From DATARH01 sp963746885 (GTDB lineage Bacteria; Pseudomonadota; Alphaproteobacteria; ATCC43930; CGMCC-115725), in NCBI GenBank assembly GCA_963746885.1, contig CAVVDM010000007.1, positions 62,001 to 126,000 of the forward strand: a stretch of DNA of 64,000 nucleotides. Direction: 5' to 3'. Under the pieces are notes generated by a model, which was not told where the DNA came from, did no database searches, and saw nothing but the letters and a program-made list of their open reading frames with translations. The translations under genes were made by a program, and so were the position numbers. Positions 1 through 11,490 of the stretch are shown piece by piece (within the stretch, counting starts at the first letter, position 1; the number at the start of each line of letters is the position of its first letter).

Positions 1-144
1 GGGCGCCGCAATGAGCCGGCCTATGTCGCCGCTACCGCAACAGCGGTCGCGTCGTTGAAGAACATCGAGCCTGGCGACCTCGCCGCCGCGACGACAGCGA
101 ATTTCTTCCGTCTGTTCGGCAAGGCTGCCCGACCAGTGACATGA
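1..144 (+). CDS. TatD family hydrolase, C-terminal end only
   Basis: The frame is open from base 1 and stops at 142-144, giving the last 47 residues of a protein cut by the window edge. The tail carries NEPAYV, then a helix ending in ATTANFFRLF, which is how TatD-type metal-dependent deoxyribonucleases end. The stop overlaps the start of the next gene (ATGA at 141-144), so the two are probably co-translated. A TatD gene followed by a PhnP-like metallohydrolase is a usual alphaproteobacterial order. The catalytic part lies outside the window, so activity cannot be judged. Confidence 0.75.
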   Translation, partial: GRRNEPAYVAATATAVASLKNIEPGDLAAATTANFFRLFGKAARPVT

Positions 145-915
145 AAGTCACCGTGCTCGGCTGCGGTGCCTCCTGGGGAGTCCCGGCAATCGGACCGGAT
201 TGGGGACGCTGCGACCCGGCCGATCCGCGCAACCGTCGCCGCCGCTGCTCGGTGCTCGTCGAGAGCCGCGGCGCCGCCCTGTTGATCGATACCTCGCCCG
301 ATCTGCGCGAGCAGCTGCTCGATGCCGGAGCCAGCCGCCTCGATGCCGTCCTGTTGACACATGCACATGCCGACCATCTTCATGGGATAGATGATGTTCG
401 TATGGTTAATCGTTTGATAGGAAAGCCAATCCCGCTTTATGCAAATGCCGCCACATTGGCCGAGGCCGAGCGGCGATTTGGCTATGCTTTGCAGCCGGCG
501 ATGCCCGACAAGCCGCTCTACCGCCCGGCGCTTGTGCCGCACGAGATCACCGGACCGTTCACAGCCGCCGGTCTGCCGGTGGTGCCGTTCGCGCAGGATC
601 ACGGCCACATGACGACGCTCGGGTTTCGCATCGGAGCGCTCGGCTATTCGACCGACGTCACCGCGCTCGACGACGCGGCGTTTGCGGCGTTGTCTGGAGT
701 TCGAGCTGTGGATCGTCGACTGCCTGCGCCGCCAGCCGCATCCGACGCACAGCCATCTTGCTAAGACCTTGGCCTGGATTGCGCGTGTGCAGCCACGCCG
801 GGCCGTGCTGACCCATATGGATCAGAGCCTTGACTACAGCCAGCTCAGCGCCGAGCTGCCCGTAGGGGTTGAGCCGGGTCGCGACGGCCTCACAATCGAA
901 CTGCGCGCCCCGTGA
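141..915 (+). CDS. MBL-fold metallohydrolase (PhnP-like), one frameshift
   Basis: A metallo-beta-lactamase-fold hydrolase of the PhnP/cyclic phosphodiesterase type, about 257 residues once repaired. The N-terminus MKVTVLGCGASWGVP is typical of the group, and the zinc motif THAHADH sits near residue 75. A second metal ligand is probably in AQDHGH near residue 155. The frame breaks at GAGTTC (697-702). Removing one T restores LSGVELWIVDCLRR and the family C-terminus PRRAVLTHMDQSLDY to the stop at 913-915. The extra base lies in what would be a GAGTC site, so I read it as an artefact. The gene starts inside the upstream stop codon (ATGA). Its substrate is unknown. Confidence 0.85.
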
Positions 916-969
916 TCCATCGTGCCGCAACGGGGCGCGGTAACGGGGCGCGGTCGAGGCTGTATTTTC

Positions 970-985
970 CATAATATATATTATG
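970..985. promoter_or_regulatory. 16-bp perfect AT-rich palindrome upstream of mazG
   Basis: CATAATATATATTATG is its own reverse complement. It is strikingly AT-rich in a strongly GC-rich region and lies about 80 bases before the mazG start, where a promoter and operator would be expected. It could be a binding site for a dimeric regulator overlapping a promoter. I cannot name the regulator, and no second copy was noticed. Confidence 0.45.
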
Positions 986-1065
986 CGACATATGGACGTA
1001 AGCGTCCGATGGAAATGTCCCCCTCTGCGGCTTATGGATCGAATGAAGCTCGGGAGGCCCCGCTG

Positions 1066-1860
1066 ATGACCCGCCCGATCGACCGGCTGATCGCGATCAT
1101 GGCGCAACTGCGCGACCCCGAATCCGGCTGCCCGTGGGACCGCGAACAGGATTTCGCGACGATCGCGCCCTACACGATCGAAGAGGCGTACGAGGTCGCC
1201 GATGCGATCGAGCGCACCGACCTCGCGGCACTGAAAGACGAGCTCGGCGACCTGTTGCTGCAGGTCGTGTTCCATGCCCGCATGGCCGAGGAGGCCGGGC
1301 ATTTCGCCTTCGACGACGTAGCGGAGGCGATTTCCGAGAAAATGGTGCGGCGCCATCCGCATGTGTTCGGCGACGCCGAGATTGCATCGGTTGCGGCCCA
1401 GAATGAGGCGTGGGAGGCGCATAAGGCGGCCGAGCGCGCGGCGGCCGGCGCAACACAGAGCGTCCTAGACGGGATCGCCCTCGCCCTCCCCGCGCTGCTG
1501 CGGGCCGGCAAGATTGCGCGGCGCGCCGCGCGCACCGGCTTCGATTGGCCGGACGCGCGCGCGGTCATCCCGAAGATCGCCGAGGAAATCGCCGAGATCG
1601 AGGCCGAGCTGAATAGTGGCGCCGATGCGGCGCGGGTGGAGGAGGAGATGGGCGATCTGCTGTTCGCCGCCGTGAATCTCGCGCGTAAACTGGAGGTCGA
1701 GCCCGAGACCGCGCTGCGCCGCGCCACCGCGAAATTCGAGCGACGTTTCCGCCGGGTCGAAGCGCTGGCAAGGGAGCGCGGCGTCGGCCGCGATATCGAG
1801 GCCCTTGAAGCGCTATGGCAAGAGGTGAAATGGGAAAATGTCGAAAAGACAGATGGTTAG
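1066..1860 (+). CDS. mazG: Nucleoside triphosphate pyrophosphohydrolase MazG
   Basis: MazG hydrolyses non-canonical and excess nucleoside triphosphates to monophosphates plus pyrophosphate in the cytoplasm. The 264-residue product has the usual tandem MazG layout. The first repeat has the metal-binding EEAYEVADAIE and ELGDLLLQ, around residues 39-66. The second has EEIAEIEAEL and EEEMGDLLFA, around 175-205. The ATG at 1066 is chosen because CGGGAGG (1051-1057) lies 8 bases upstream and translation then begins MTRPIDRL, as in relatives; the frame is open further upstream but without family similarity. It is convergent with hflX, with a 38-base gap. Confidence 0.93.
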   Translation: MTRPIDRLIAIMAQLRDPESGCPWDREQDFATIAPYTIEEAYEVADAIERTDLAALKDELGDLLLQVVFHARMAEEAGHFAFDDVAEAISEKMVRRHPHVFGDAEIASVAAQNEAWEAHKAAERAAAGATQSVLDGIALALPALLRAGKIARRAARTGFDWPDARAVIPKIAEEIAEIEAELNSGADAARVEEEMGDLLFAAVNLARKLEVEPETALRRATAKFERRFRRVEALARERGVGRDIEALEALWQEVKWENVEKTDG

Positions 1861-1898
1861 AGGCACCCGCGGCCTGTTTCCGACTGTGGTTCGGCCGC

Positions 1899-3218
1899 CT
1901 AATTCAACCGTTGCCGGTGCCTGAGCCGGCCGAGATCGGCGTCGGATAGGCGAACCGAGAGGTGGGCCGCTTCGGCATCGTCGCGCCGCCCCAACACCTC
2001 GCCATGCGAGTAGATCCACGCCAGCGTCTTGCCGTCTGAGAGCGGCACGTCGAGGCGGACCGGACGCCCGCCGTTCTCGAGCCGATGGTCGAGCAGTTGC
2101 AACAGCGCGTCGCACCCCTCCCCGGTCGCCGCCGACAGCGCGACGACGTCGCTGTTGCGCTGCGCCTGGTTTAGAAGACCGGCGCGCTCGCTTTCCTCCA
2201 ACAGGTCGATCTTGTTCAACACCTCGATGAGGCCGTCTTCGGTGAGGCCGGCGAGCCCGAGATCGGCAAGCACGCCGAGCACGTCGGCGCGCTGCGCCGC
2301 GCTGTCCGGGTGATGCGCGTCGCGAACGTGAACCACGAGATCGGCCTCGGTAACCTCTTCGAGGGTGGCGCGGAACGCTGCGACCAGATGGGTCGGCAGG
2401 TCGGAGATGAATCCGACCGTGTCGGAGAGGATCGCCTTCCGTCCCGACGGCAGGTCGAGCCGGCGCATCGTCGGGTCGAGGGTTGCAAATAGCAGGTCCG
2501 CGGCGCCGACCTCGGAACGGGTCAGGCGGTTGAACAGCGTCGATTTGCCGGCATTGGTATAGCCGACCAGCGCTACTACCGGGTAAGGAACCCGCCGGCG
2601 CGCCTCGCGATGCAGCGCGCGGGTGCGCTTTACATCATCGAGTTCGCGCTTGAGCCGCGCGATGCGCTCGCCAATCAGGCGGCGGTCGATCTCGAGCTGG
2701 CTCTCGCCGGGGCCGCCGAGAAAGCCGAAGCCGCCGCGCTGGCGTTCGAGATGGGTCCACGAGCGCACCAGCCGCGAGCGCTGATAGGACAGCGCCGCCA
2801 ACTCGACTTGCAGGCGGCCTTCGTGGGTGCGAGCGCGCTCGCCGAAGATTTCGAGAATGAGACCGGTGCGGTCGATCACCTTGGCCTGCCAGCGCCGCTC
2901 CAGGTTGCGCTGCTGCACCGGGGTCACCGGCGCATCGACGACGACGAGTCCGATTTCGTTGTCGGCGATGACGCCGCGCAAAGTCTCCACGTTGCCGCTG
3001 CCGAACAGGGTGGCGGGCACGGGCCGCGCGATGCGTACGATCTCGGCGCGCACGACATCGAGGTCGATCGCCCGCGCCAGCCCGACCGCCTCGTCGAGAC
3101 GGGCCTCAAGCGACCGCTTCGGTGCTTCGGAGGTACCGGCAGGCGGCGCTTTTGCCGCCGGATGGACGACGAGCGCGCGGCTCGTCGATGCCGCTTCTGG
3201 CGGTTCGCTGCGGCTCAG
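1899..3218 (-). CDS. hflX: GTPase HflX (probable CTG start)
   Basis: Ribosome-associated GTPase involved in rescue or splitting of stalled ribosomes. The G1 motif GYTNAGKST is near residue 220, followed by DTVGF (G3) and NKID (G4). An N-terminal HflX domain with GSGNVETL and GGPGESQLE precedes it. A GTG at 3053 would drop about 55 residues, including the conserved ALVVHP strand. The open frame continues to a CTG at 3218-3216 that overlaps the hfq stop as CTGA. A strong AAGGAGG (3229-3235) lies 10 bases before it, and no ATG, GTG or TTG occurs between. The resulting 439 residues fit the family length. It is co-transcribed with hfq. Confidence 0.9.
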   Translation of the reverse strand: MSRSEPPEAASTSRALVVHPAAKAPPAGTSEAPKRSLEARLDEAVGLARAIDLDVVRAEIVRIARPVPATLFGSGNVETLRGVIADNEIGLVVVDAPVTPVQQRNLERRWQAKVIDRTGLILEIFGERARTHEGRLQVELAALSYQRSRLVRSWTHLERQRGGFGFLGGPGESQLEIDRRLIGERIARLKRELDDVKRTRALHREARRRVPYPVVALVGYTNAGKSTLFNRLTRSEVGAADLLFATLDPTMRRLDLPSGRKAILSDTVGFISDLPTHLVAAFRATLEEVTEADLVVHVRDAHHPDSAAQRADVLGVLADLGLAGLTEDGLIEVLNKIDLLEESERAGLLNQAQRNSDVVALSAATGEGCDALLQLLDHRLENGGRPVRLDVPLSDGKTLAWIYSHGEVLGRRDDAEAAHLSVRLSDADLGRLRHRQRLN

Positions 3219-3466
3219 AGTTCCCCCGCCTCCTTGCCGCCTTCGAACAGCTGGATCGGCTGTGCCGGCATGACAGTCGAGATCGCATGCTTGTACACCA
3301 GCTGGGAATGCGCATCCCGCCGCAGCAATACGCAGAAATTGTCAAACCAGGTGATGATCCCCTGCAGCTTGACGCCGTTCACCAGAAACACGGTTACCGG
3401 AGTTTTGTTCTTGCGAACATGGTTTAAGAAAACATCCTGAACGTTTTGAGATTTATCGGTTGTCAT
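3215..3466 (-). CDS. hfq: RNA chaperone Hfq
   Basis: Hexameric Sm-like RNA chaperone that pairs small RNAs with mRNAs. The protein is 83 residues, normal for alphaproteobacteria. The Sm1 region includes QDVFLNHVRKNKTPVTVFL and NGVKLQG. The Sm2 signature is YKHAIST. The start at 3466 (MTTDKSQNVQ) is preferred over an ATG 15 bases upstream because GGGGAG lies just before it and the N-terminus matches relatives. It follows the ntr operon and phosphatase gene on the same strand and overlaps hflX by 4 bases. Confidence 0.97.
   Translation of the reverse strand: MTTDKSQNVQDVFLNHVRKNKTPVTVFLVNGVKLQGIITWFDNFCVLLRRDAHSQLVYKHAISTVMPAQPIQLFEGGKEAGEL
3229..3235 (-). promoter_or_regulatory. Ribosome binding site for hflX inside hfq
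   Basis: AAGGAGG on the minus strand is embedded in the last codons of hfq (Lys-Glu-Ala). It lies 10 bases upstream of the CTG that overlaps the hfq stop codon. This is the main support for placing the hflX start at 3218 rather than at the internal GTG at 3053. Confidence 0.6.
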
Positions 3467-3547
3467 GGGTGGTCTCCCCATCGTTATTGGAGCCGCGGCG
3501 ACCGGCTCGAACGCGAAACAGGCTAGGTCGGGGTCGCGCCGTATCGC

Positions 3548-4238
3548 CTACGAAGATGGGCCCGCGGCGTCGAAGCGCAAGCCCTCCAGCATACGAAACA
3601 GGCTTCCGCCATCGGCAAACGATAGGCGCGGCGCAAACCGGGCAAACTCCCCAGGCATTGCGGCCGCGTCGCCTAACAGAATTGCGACGCAGCCGCTGTT
3701 CCAGGCACATTCCATGTCGATCCCCGGTGTCGCCGACAAACCACACCTCGCTGCCGGCCGGCACGCCGCTCGGCGCCAATGCCAGATGGACCGGATCGGG
3801 GGCCGGCTTGTCGGCTGGCGCGTCGCCGGCGCCGACGATGCTGCCGAACATCTCGGCCCAGCCGAGCCGCGCAACTTCCCGGCGCAGCAACGCGCCGGTC
3901 TTGTTGCTGACGATGCCGAGGTAGATCCCCTGCCCGGCCAATTGCCGCAGCATCGCCGAGCGGCCGGGCAGCACGGTCAGGCGATCGAGATGGATCTCGC
4001 GGAACCTGTTCAGGTAAATGTCGCGCGCTTCCTCCCAGCGTTCGCCAAAATAAAGCGGAAAGGCCTCGCGCAGGCTGAGCCGCACCCGCTCGCGCGTCTC
4101 GGCCAGCGACCACTCCGGCTTGCCCATTGCCCGCATCAGGAAATTGAGCGCGTCGTGGATCGTTGCCCAGCTGTCGACCAGCGTGTTGTCCCAATCGAAC
4201 AGGATCGCGCGCGGCGGTCGGAGTGCCGTGGTCGTCAT
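3548..4238 (-). CDS. HAD family phosphatase (Gph-like), one frameshift
   Basis: Haloacid dehalogenase-superfamily phosphatase resembling phosphoglycolate phosphatases, about 229 residues after repair. Motif I is FDWDNTLVDSW near residue 14, motif II is IVSNKTG, and motif III is DKPAPDP followed by VGDTG. One extra C in the CCCC run at 3722-3725 (G on the coding strand) breaks the frame after VGDTG. Correcting it gives IDMECAWNSGC and a normal C-terminus ending at 3548. The start is 3 bases from the stop of the preceding aminotransferase gene. The actual substrate is not evident. Confidence 0.8.
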
Positions 4239-4240
4239 TG

Positions 4241-5093
4241 TCAGCCGGCCACGGCGTGCGCCAGATAGGCGGCGCGAAGTCGCTCGGCGAACATCCCGGG
4301 CCGGCCATCGCCGATCGACGCTTCGTCGATGCGAACGACCGGCAGCAGATCGGCCGTGGTGCTCGTCAGGAAAGCCTCGCGCGCGGCCTTTGCCTCCGCC
4401 ACCGTGAACGGCCGCTCGACGAGGCGGTAGCCCTCGCGCGCAATGATGTCGAGCACGGCAAGGCGGGTGATGCCGTTGAGGATCGCGTGGTCGGCGGCGC
4501 GGGTCACCACCGTGCCGTCGGTGGTGACGATCCAGGCGTTGGTCGACGTGCCCTCGGTGATCCGCCCGTCCGCGTCGACCTGCCAGGCCTCATAAGCTCC
4601 CGCTTCCCGGGCCTGCTGCTTGCCGAGCACATTCGCCACCAGCGCTACCGTCTTGATGTCGCAGCGCTGCCAGCGGATGTCTGGGATGGTGATGACGGCA
4701 ACGCCGTCCCGCGCCAAGCCCGGGTCGGGCGGACGTGAGCGCCGCGACGTGACGACGAGCGTCGGCTTCGCCGCCGTCGGAAAGCGCATGGTCGCGCGGA
4801 GCGACGCCGCGGGTCAGCTGGATATAGACGATGCCATTGGTGACGCCGTTGCGGCGCACCACCTCGCGCAGCACGATCCGGAAAGCTGCATCGCCGATCG
4901 GCGGCGCGATGCGCAGTTCGTTCAGCGAACGGTGCAGCCGCCCAAGATGCAGCGCCTCGTCGACGAGATGCCCGCCTTTGACCGCGATCACCTCATAGAC
5001 GCCGTCGGCAAACTGAAAGCCGCGGTCCTCGATATGCACCGCCGCCGCGCGATGCGGCAGATAGTGTCCGGCGACATAGGCAATGCGGGACAT
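4241..5093 (-). CDS. D-amino-acid/branched-chain aminotransferase (PLP class IV), one frameshift
   Basis: PLP-dependent fold-type IV transaminase, most like the D-alanine aminotransferases that sit beside ntrX and hfq in alphaproteobacteria. The N-terminal half has the family motif VHIEDRGFQFADGVYEVI and TRGVAPRDHA. The C-terminal half has RWQRCDIKTV with the Schiff-base lysine, EGTSTNAWIV and LNGITRL. The halves are in different frames; one extra base around 4781-4788 joins them into about 283 residues, the family length. It lies 29 bases after ntrX. Substrate preference (D-amino acid versus branched-chain) is not settled by sequence. Confidence 0.82.
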
Positions 5094-5122
5094 GTGTGGT
5101 CAACCTGCCGCCGGCCGGCGTA

Positions 5123-6525
5123 TCACGTGCCCACCTTGAGGGCACGCTCGTTGCCGAACAACCCGAGCGATTTCAGCTTGCGGTGTAGTGCCGAGCGCTC
5201 CATGCCGACAAAGGCTGCGGTGCGCGAGATGTTGCCGCCGAAGCGGGTGACCTGAGCAAGCAGGTATTCGCGCTCGAACACCTCGCGCGCGTCGCGCAAC
5301 GGCAGGGTCATGATCTCGCTGCCCTTGTCCCATTTGACGACGGAGGGCGCGATCGCGGTGATCTCGTTGGGCAGCATGTCGGCGCGGACCGGCTCGCTGG
5401 CGTCGCCCGGCGCCATGATCAGGAGCCAGTCGATGACGTTGCGCAGCTGCCGCACATTGCCGGGCCATGTGTAGGATTGCAGCGCGGCCAGCGCATCCTC
5501 GCCAAACTCGCGGCGTCTCGATCCGCGCCGCGTCGGCGCCGCGCGCCATGAAGTGCCGGGCTAAGCAGCGGGATGTCCTCGAGACGCTCACGCAATGGCG
5601 GCACCCGGATCGGCACGACATTGAGCCGATAGAACAGATCCTCGCGGAAGCGCCCTGCTGCGATCTCGGCTGCCAGCTCGCGGTTCGACGAAGCGATGAC
5701 CCGGACATCGACCTCGACCCGGCGCGTGCCTCCGATCCGCTCGAAAGTCTGCTCCTGCAATGCGCGGACGATCTTGCCCTGAGTCTCCAGCGGCATGTCG
5801 GCAACCTCGTCGAGAAACAGGGTGCCGCCATGGGCGCGCTCGAACGTGCCGATCTTGCGCGGCGCGCCGTTGTTGGCCGCCTCGTAGCCGAACAGTTCGA
5901 CCTCGAGCCGGTCGGGATGCATCGTCGCGCAATTGACCGGGACGAACGGCCCCTGGGCGCGACGCGAGCGGGCGTGCAGCAGGCGGCCGACCACCTCCTT
6001 GCCGGAACCGGGCGCGCCGGTGACCAGTACCCGGCTGCCGGTCGGCGCCACCCGCTCGATTTGCTGGCGTAACTGGTTGATGGCCGGTGAGGCGCCGACC
6101 AGATCGAGCTCGCCGCCGGCACGCAGCTTCAGCTCGGCATTTTCGCGGCGCAACTGCGCCGCCTCGATGGCGCGCGCGACAACCAGCAGCAGACGGTCGC
6201 TCTTGAACGGCTTCTCGATAAAATCGTAGGCGCCGATCTTGATCGCCTCGACCGCGGTCTCGATCGTTCCGTGGCCGCTGATCATGACGACCGGGACGGA
6301 CGGCATCTCGGTATGCAGCTGGCGCAGGATGTCGATGCCGTCGAACTCGCTGCCCTGCAGCCAGATGTCGAGGATCACGAGGTTCGGCTGGCGGGCCTGG
6401 ATCGCGGCGACCGCCTCGCCGCTGTCGGCGGCCTCGCGCGTCGCGTAGCCCTCGTCCTTCAACACCCCGCCGATCAACATCCGGATGTCGGCCTCGTCGT
6501 CTACGATCAGGATGTCATGCGCCAT
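5123..6525 (-). CDS. ntrX: Response regulator NtrX, two frameshifts
   Basis: Response regulator of the NtrY-NtrX system (nitrogen, redox and envelope control). The receiver domain has acidic DD at 9-10 and phospho-acceptor D53. A AAA+ domain carries GAPGSGKE and FLDEVADMP. The sigma-54 contact loop GAFTGA is absent (LFGYEAANNGAPRK in its place), a known feature of many alphaproteobacterial NtrX proteins. The C-terminal Fis-type helix-turn-helix is GGNISRTAAFVGMERSALHRKL. Two single-base insertions, near 5562-5565 and 5505-5512, split the AAA+ end. Repaired length is about 466 residues. It starts inside the end of ntrY. Confidence 0.9.
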
Positions 6526-8757
6526 GGTTAACCAAACTCAACCCTGCAGGCGTTGTCGGCGAATCGACACGGGAAACGCCGGGCGCCTCGCCGGCGAAGA
6601 CCAGCTCGACCCGGGCGCCGCCATGCTCCCGATCCGACAGGACCAGCTCGCCATGATGATCTTCCATGATCTTTTTCACGATAGCGAGGCCCAACCCGGT
6701 TCCCTTCGCGCGGGTCGTTACATAGGGCTCGGTCAGGCGCTCGCGGTCCTGTCGCGGCAGGCCCTTACCGTTGTCCTCGATGCTGACCCTGACCGGCTCG
6801 CTCGCCGTCACCGCAACGATGATCTGGCCCGGCGGATTGGCCCCGCTTTCGACGATTCGCCCCTCGATCGACTTCGACCGCGTTCTTGACGATATTGATC
6901 ACCGCCTGCCCGACCAGGCGCGCATCGCAGCGCAACGGAACCGGCCGCGCGGCAAACCGGGTTTCAAAGCTGATATTGGGATGCGCCGTGCGTTCGAGAA
7001 ACACCGCCTGCTCGACGATCGTCGCCAAATCCTCGGTCTTGAGCACCGGTGCCGGCATCCGCGCGAATGACGAGAATTCGTCGACCATCCGTCCGATATC
7101 TTCGACATGGCGGATGATCGTGTCGGTGCAGATCTGGAAGGTCTCGGGATCGTTCTTGATATCCTTGAGGTACTTGCGGCGCAGGCGCTCGGCCGAGAGC
7201 TGGATCGGGGTCAGCGGGTTCTTGATCTCGTGCGCGATACGACGGGCTATATCGGCCCACGCAGCTTTTCTCTGGGCCGACAGCAGCTCGGTGATGTCGT
7301 CGAAGGTGACGACGAACCCGCTGATATCGCCATCGTCGTGCTCGGCGGCGATCCGCACAAGCAGGGTCCGGGTGCTGTTGCTGCCGACCACCTGCACCTG
7401 GCCCTGGGCCAGCCGATCGGGGCGCAGCGCCACTGCTTCCAGCAGCCCCGCCATTTCGGGCGCAACCTCGGCGAGGTCATCGCCGATCGACAGATCGAGA
7501 TCGATCCCGAGCAGCGCCGAGGCCGACCGGTTGGGAAGATGGATGCGGCCGCCGCGATCGAGCCCGATCACCCCGGCCGACACCCCGGTCAGCACCGTCT
7601 CGGTGAAGCGCCGCCGCTCATCGAGCTGGCGGTTGGCCTCGATCAGCTCGCGCTGCTGGCTCTGGATCTGATTGGTCATCCGGTTGAAGGCGCGGCTTAG
7701 CGATACCAGCTCGTCGTCCTTTTCTCCTTCGGGAACCCGCGCCGACAGGTCGCCGGCACGTACCCGCTCGGCCGCCCCGACGAGGCGGCTGATCGGGTCG
7801 GCGAGCTGGGCGGCAAAGTGGATGCCAATCGATATCGCCGCGACGAGAAACAGCATCGCGACCAGGATATAGATGACGGCAAAGGTGATCTGGAAACCCG
7901 AGCGCTGTCCTTCGAGCCGCTCGTATTGGGCGGCTGCTAGATGGGTTTCGTCGCGATGGGCGAGCACGCGCGGCTCGATGAACCGCCCGACATAGAGGTA
8001 GAGATCGCTGAACTCGTCGAGCCGCACCAGCGCGCGCACCCGCTCTTCCTTGTCGTCGGTCATGATGACGACTTCGCCCTGGCTGGCGCGGCGCAGCGCA
8101 TCCTTGCTGACATCCTCGAAGCCGAGCGCAAAGACCAGCCCGGTGCGCGCCAGCATCGTGCCGTTGCGGTCGAGGACGGCGGCCTCGGTCAGTCCGCGCA
8201 TCGCCGCCTGGGCGGTCAGGATCGGTGCGAGATATTGCGGATTGAGCTGCAAGGTCGACGGCGGAACGGTCAAGGTCGGCAGCCATCGCCAGCGCGTCGG
8301 CGCGGATGGCCTGCTGGTGCTCCTTGACGTAGGCGTCGGCGACCGCGACCAATTCCGAGATTGCGGTGCGCACCTTGTCGCTGAACCAGGATTCGATGCC
8401 AAAGCTGAAGAACAAATAGGAAAACACCGCGACGATGATCGTCGGCAGGACCGCGATCAGACCGAACAGCCCGACCAGCCGCACCTGCAGCCGCGACCCG
8501 GCAAGCCCCCGCCGCCGTTCCGCCCACACCTGGACGAGCCGCTTGGCGACCAGCGCAGCCAGCGCGAGCAGCAGCACGAGATCGAGATTGAGCAGCGTCA
8601 GAACCGCGTTCGGGCCCGGCCCGAACGGCGGCGCGCCGGTCAACGCAAGATAGGTCGCGATGCCCGACGCCAGCGCCGCCGCCGCAAGCGCGATTGCAAT
8701 CTTCCGCCACAGGCCGATGCCGCCAGACCGAGTGCGGACCTGCCGCGCCAGGCTCAT
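6515..8757 (-). CDS. ntrY: Sensor histidine kinase NtrY, two frameshifts
   Basis: Membrane sensor kinase partner of NtrX, about 746 residues after repair. It has three N-terminal transmembrane segments (within about residues 15-115), a periplasmic sensor region and a fourth segment around YILVAMLFLVAAISIGI. A HAMP domain, a PAS domain and the phosphorylation motif RRIAHEIKNPLTPIQLSAERL follow. The ATPase domain has NIVKNAVE, DNGKG and GTGLGLAIVKKI. Breaks lie near 8249-8254 and at GACTTC 6870-6875. The latter becomes VESIEGRIVES if an inserted base in a GANTC site is removed. The stop overlaps the ntrX start by 11 bases, so the pair is translationally coupled. Confidence 0.9.
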
Positions 8758-8877
8758 CCATCAATTCCTAAAGACATTGCCGCCGAACGATGCTCCGACG
8801 CGACCTCGAGCCGCAACCCGCCGCGCGGCTGCTTGCCGGGAGGAAATTCGGAACAGGCCAAGCGGCGCGGTACGCTG

Positions 8878-10321
<1,444 letters not shown>

Positions 10322-10335
10322 CAGCCGCTACCGCA

Positions 10336-11490
10336 TTACGCGTCCCCGGCCGGCGTTACGCCCCCTGGCGTAGAGATTGGCAGAAACACCCGGAATACTG
10401 TGCGCCGGGGTTGGCTGTCGAACTCGATGACGCCGCCGTGGTCGCCGATCACCTTCGCGACAAGTGCAAGACCAAGGCCAGTTCCGTTCCGCTTGGTCGT
10501 GACGAACGGATCAAAAAGGTGTGGTTTGAGGTCTTCGGGGATGCCGCTGCCGTTATCCAGCACCGAAACCATCAATGGCAGATGGCGGCGCCCGTCGCCG
10601 CCCGGGACCGCGAGGCGCAGGCCGTGGCGGTAGGCCGTCGTCAACACGATTTCGCCGCCGCTGCTCGCAACCGCCTCGGCCGCATTCTTGACGAGATTGA
10701 GAAACACCTGGAGCAACAGGTCGCGGTCGCCCCGGACCGGCGGCAGCGAGGGATCGTATTCCTCGATGATGCGGACATCGCGGGCGAACCCGGACTGCGC
10801 GATCTTGCGTACCCGGTCGAGCACCTCGTGGATGTTGATCTCGTCGCGGGTGATCGGCGCATATTCCGAAAACGCCTCCATGCGGTCGACCAGCGCGACG
10901 ATGCGATCGGTCTCGTCGCAGATCAGCTGAGTCAGCTCGCGCCCGGCATCGTCGGTGTCCTGCTCCAGAAGCTGCGCTGCGCCGCGAATGCCGGAGAGCG
11001 GATTTTTGACCTCATGCGCCAGCATTGCCGCCATCGCAGTGACCGAGCGGGCGGCGTTGCGATGGGTCAGCTGTCGGTCCATCTTGGCAGCCATGGAGCG
11101 CCCGTGCAGCGTCAGTACGACGAGGTCGGCCCCCTCGCCCGCCGCCGCGCCCTCGATCGTCACCGAGCGGGTGGCAAAACGCGGGCCCTCGAGCGGCACA
11201 TCGTATTCGGCGATCGAGCCGCCGCCGCGCAAAACTGCGTCGACAAGAGTGAACAGCGGGCTCTGCGGCTGGATGAATTCGGTGAGCGGGTTGCCGAGCA
11301 GCGCGGCGGCGCTGGCCCCGAAAAACTGCTCGGCCGCCGGATTGACGAACCGCACCGTGCCGGCCCGGTCGAGCGCCAGCATCGGATTGGGCAGGGCGGC
11401 CAGCAGCACTGCGGCGTCGAGCGTGGGGGCGGCCACCCGGCGCACCGTTGTTGCGGTGCTCCGGCCGCGGCGCAACGTGCTCATCATCAC
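10336..11490 (-). CDS. ntrB: Nitrogen regulation sensor kinase NtrB
   Basis: Soluble histidine kinase/phosphatase that controls NtrC under PII signalling. The 384-residue protein has an N-terminal PAS domain (about 22-110), the H-box MLAHEVKNPLSGIRGAAQLLEQ, and an ATPase domain with FLNLVKNAAEA, LDNGSGIP and GTGLGLALVAKV. There is no membrane segment, as expected for NtrB. The start overlaps the dusB stop as ATGA, so it is co-translated with dusB, the classical nifR3-ntrB-ntrC arrangement. The frame is intact. Confidence 0.95.
   Translation of the reverse strand: MMMSTLRRGRSTATTVRRVAAPTLDAAVLLAALPNPMLALDRAGTVRFVNPAAEQFFGASAAALLGNPLTEFIQPQSPLFTLVDAVLRGGGSIAEYDVPLEGPRFATRSVTIEGAAAGEGADLVVLTLHGRSMAAKMDRQLTHRNAARSVTAMAAMLAHEVKNPLSGIRGAAQLLEQDTDDAGRELTQLICDETDRIVALVDRMEAFSEYAPITRDEINIHEVLDRVRKIAQSGFARDVRIIEEYDPSLPPVRGDRDLLLQVFLNLVKNAAEAVASSGGEIVLTTAYRHGLRLAVPGGDGRRHLPLMVSVLDNGSGIPEDLKPHLFDPFVTTKRNGTGLGLALVAKVIGDHGGVIEFDSQPRRTVFRVFLPISTPGGVTPAGDA

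Noticed and set aside
1899..3053. hflX starting at GTG 3053
   Set aside because: This would delete the conserved N-terminal HflX segment; a strong ribosome site and CTGA overlap favour 3218.
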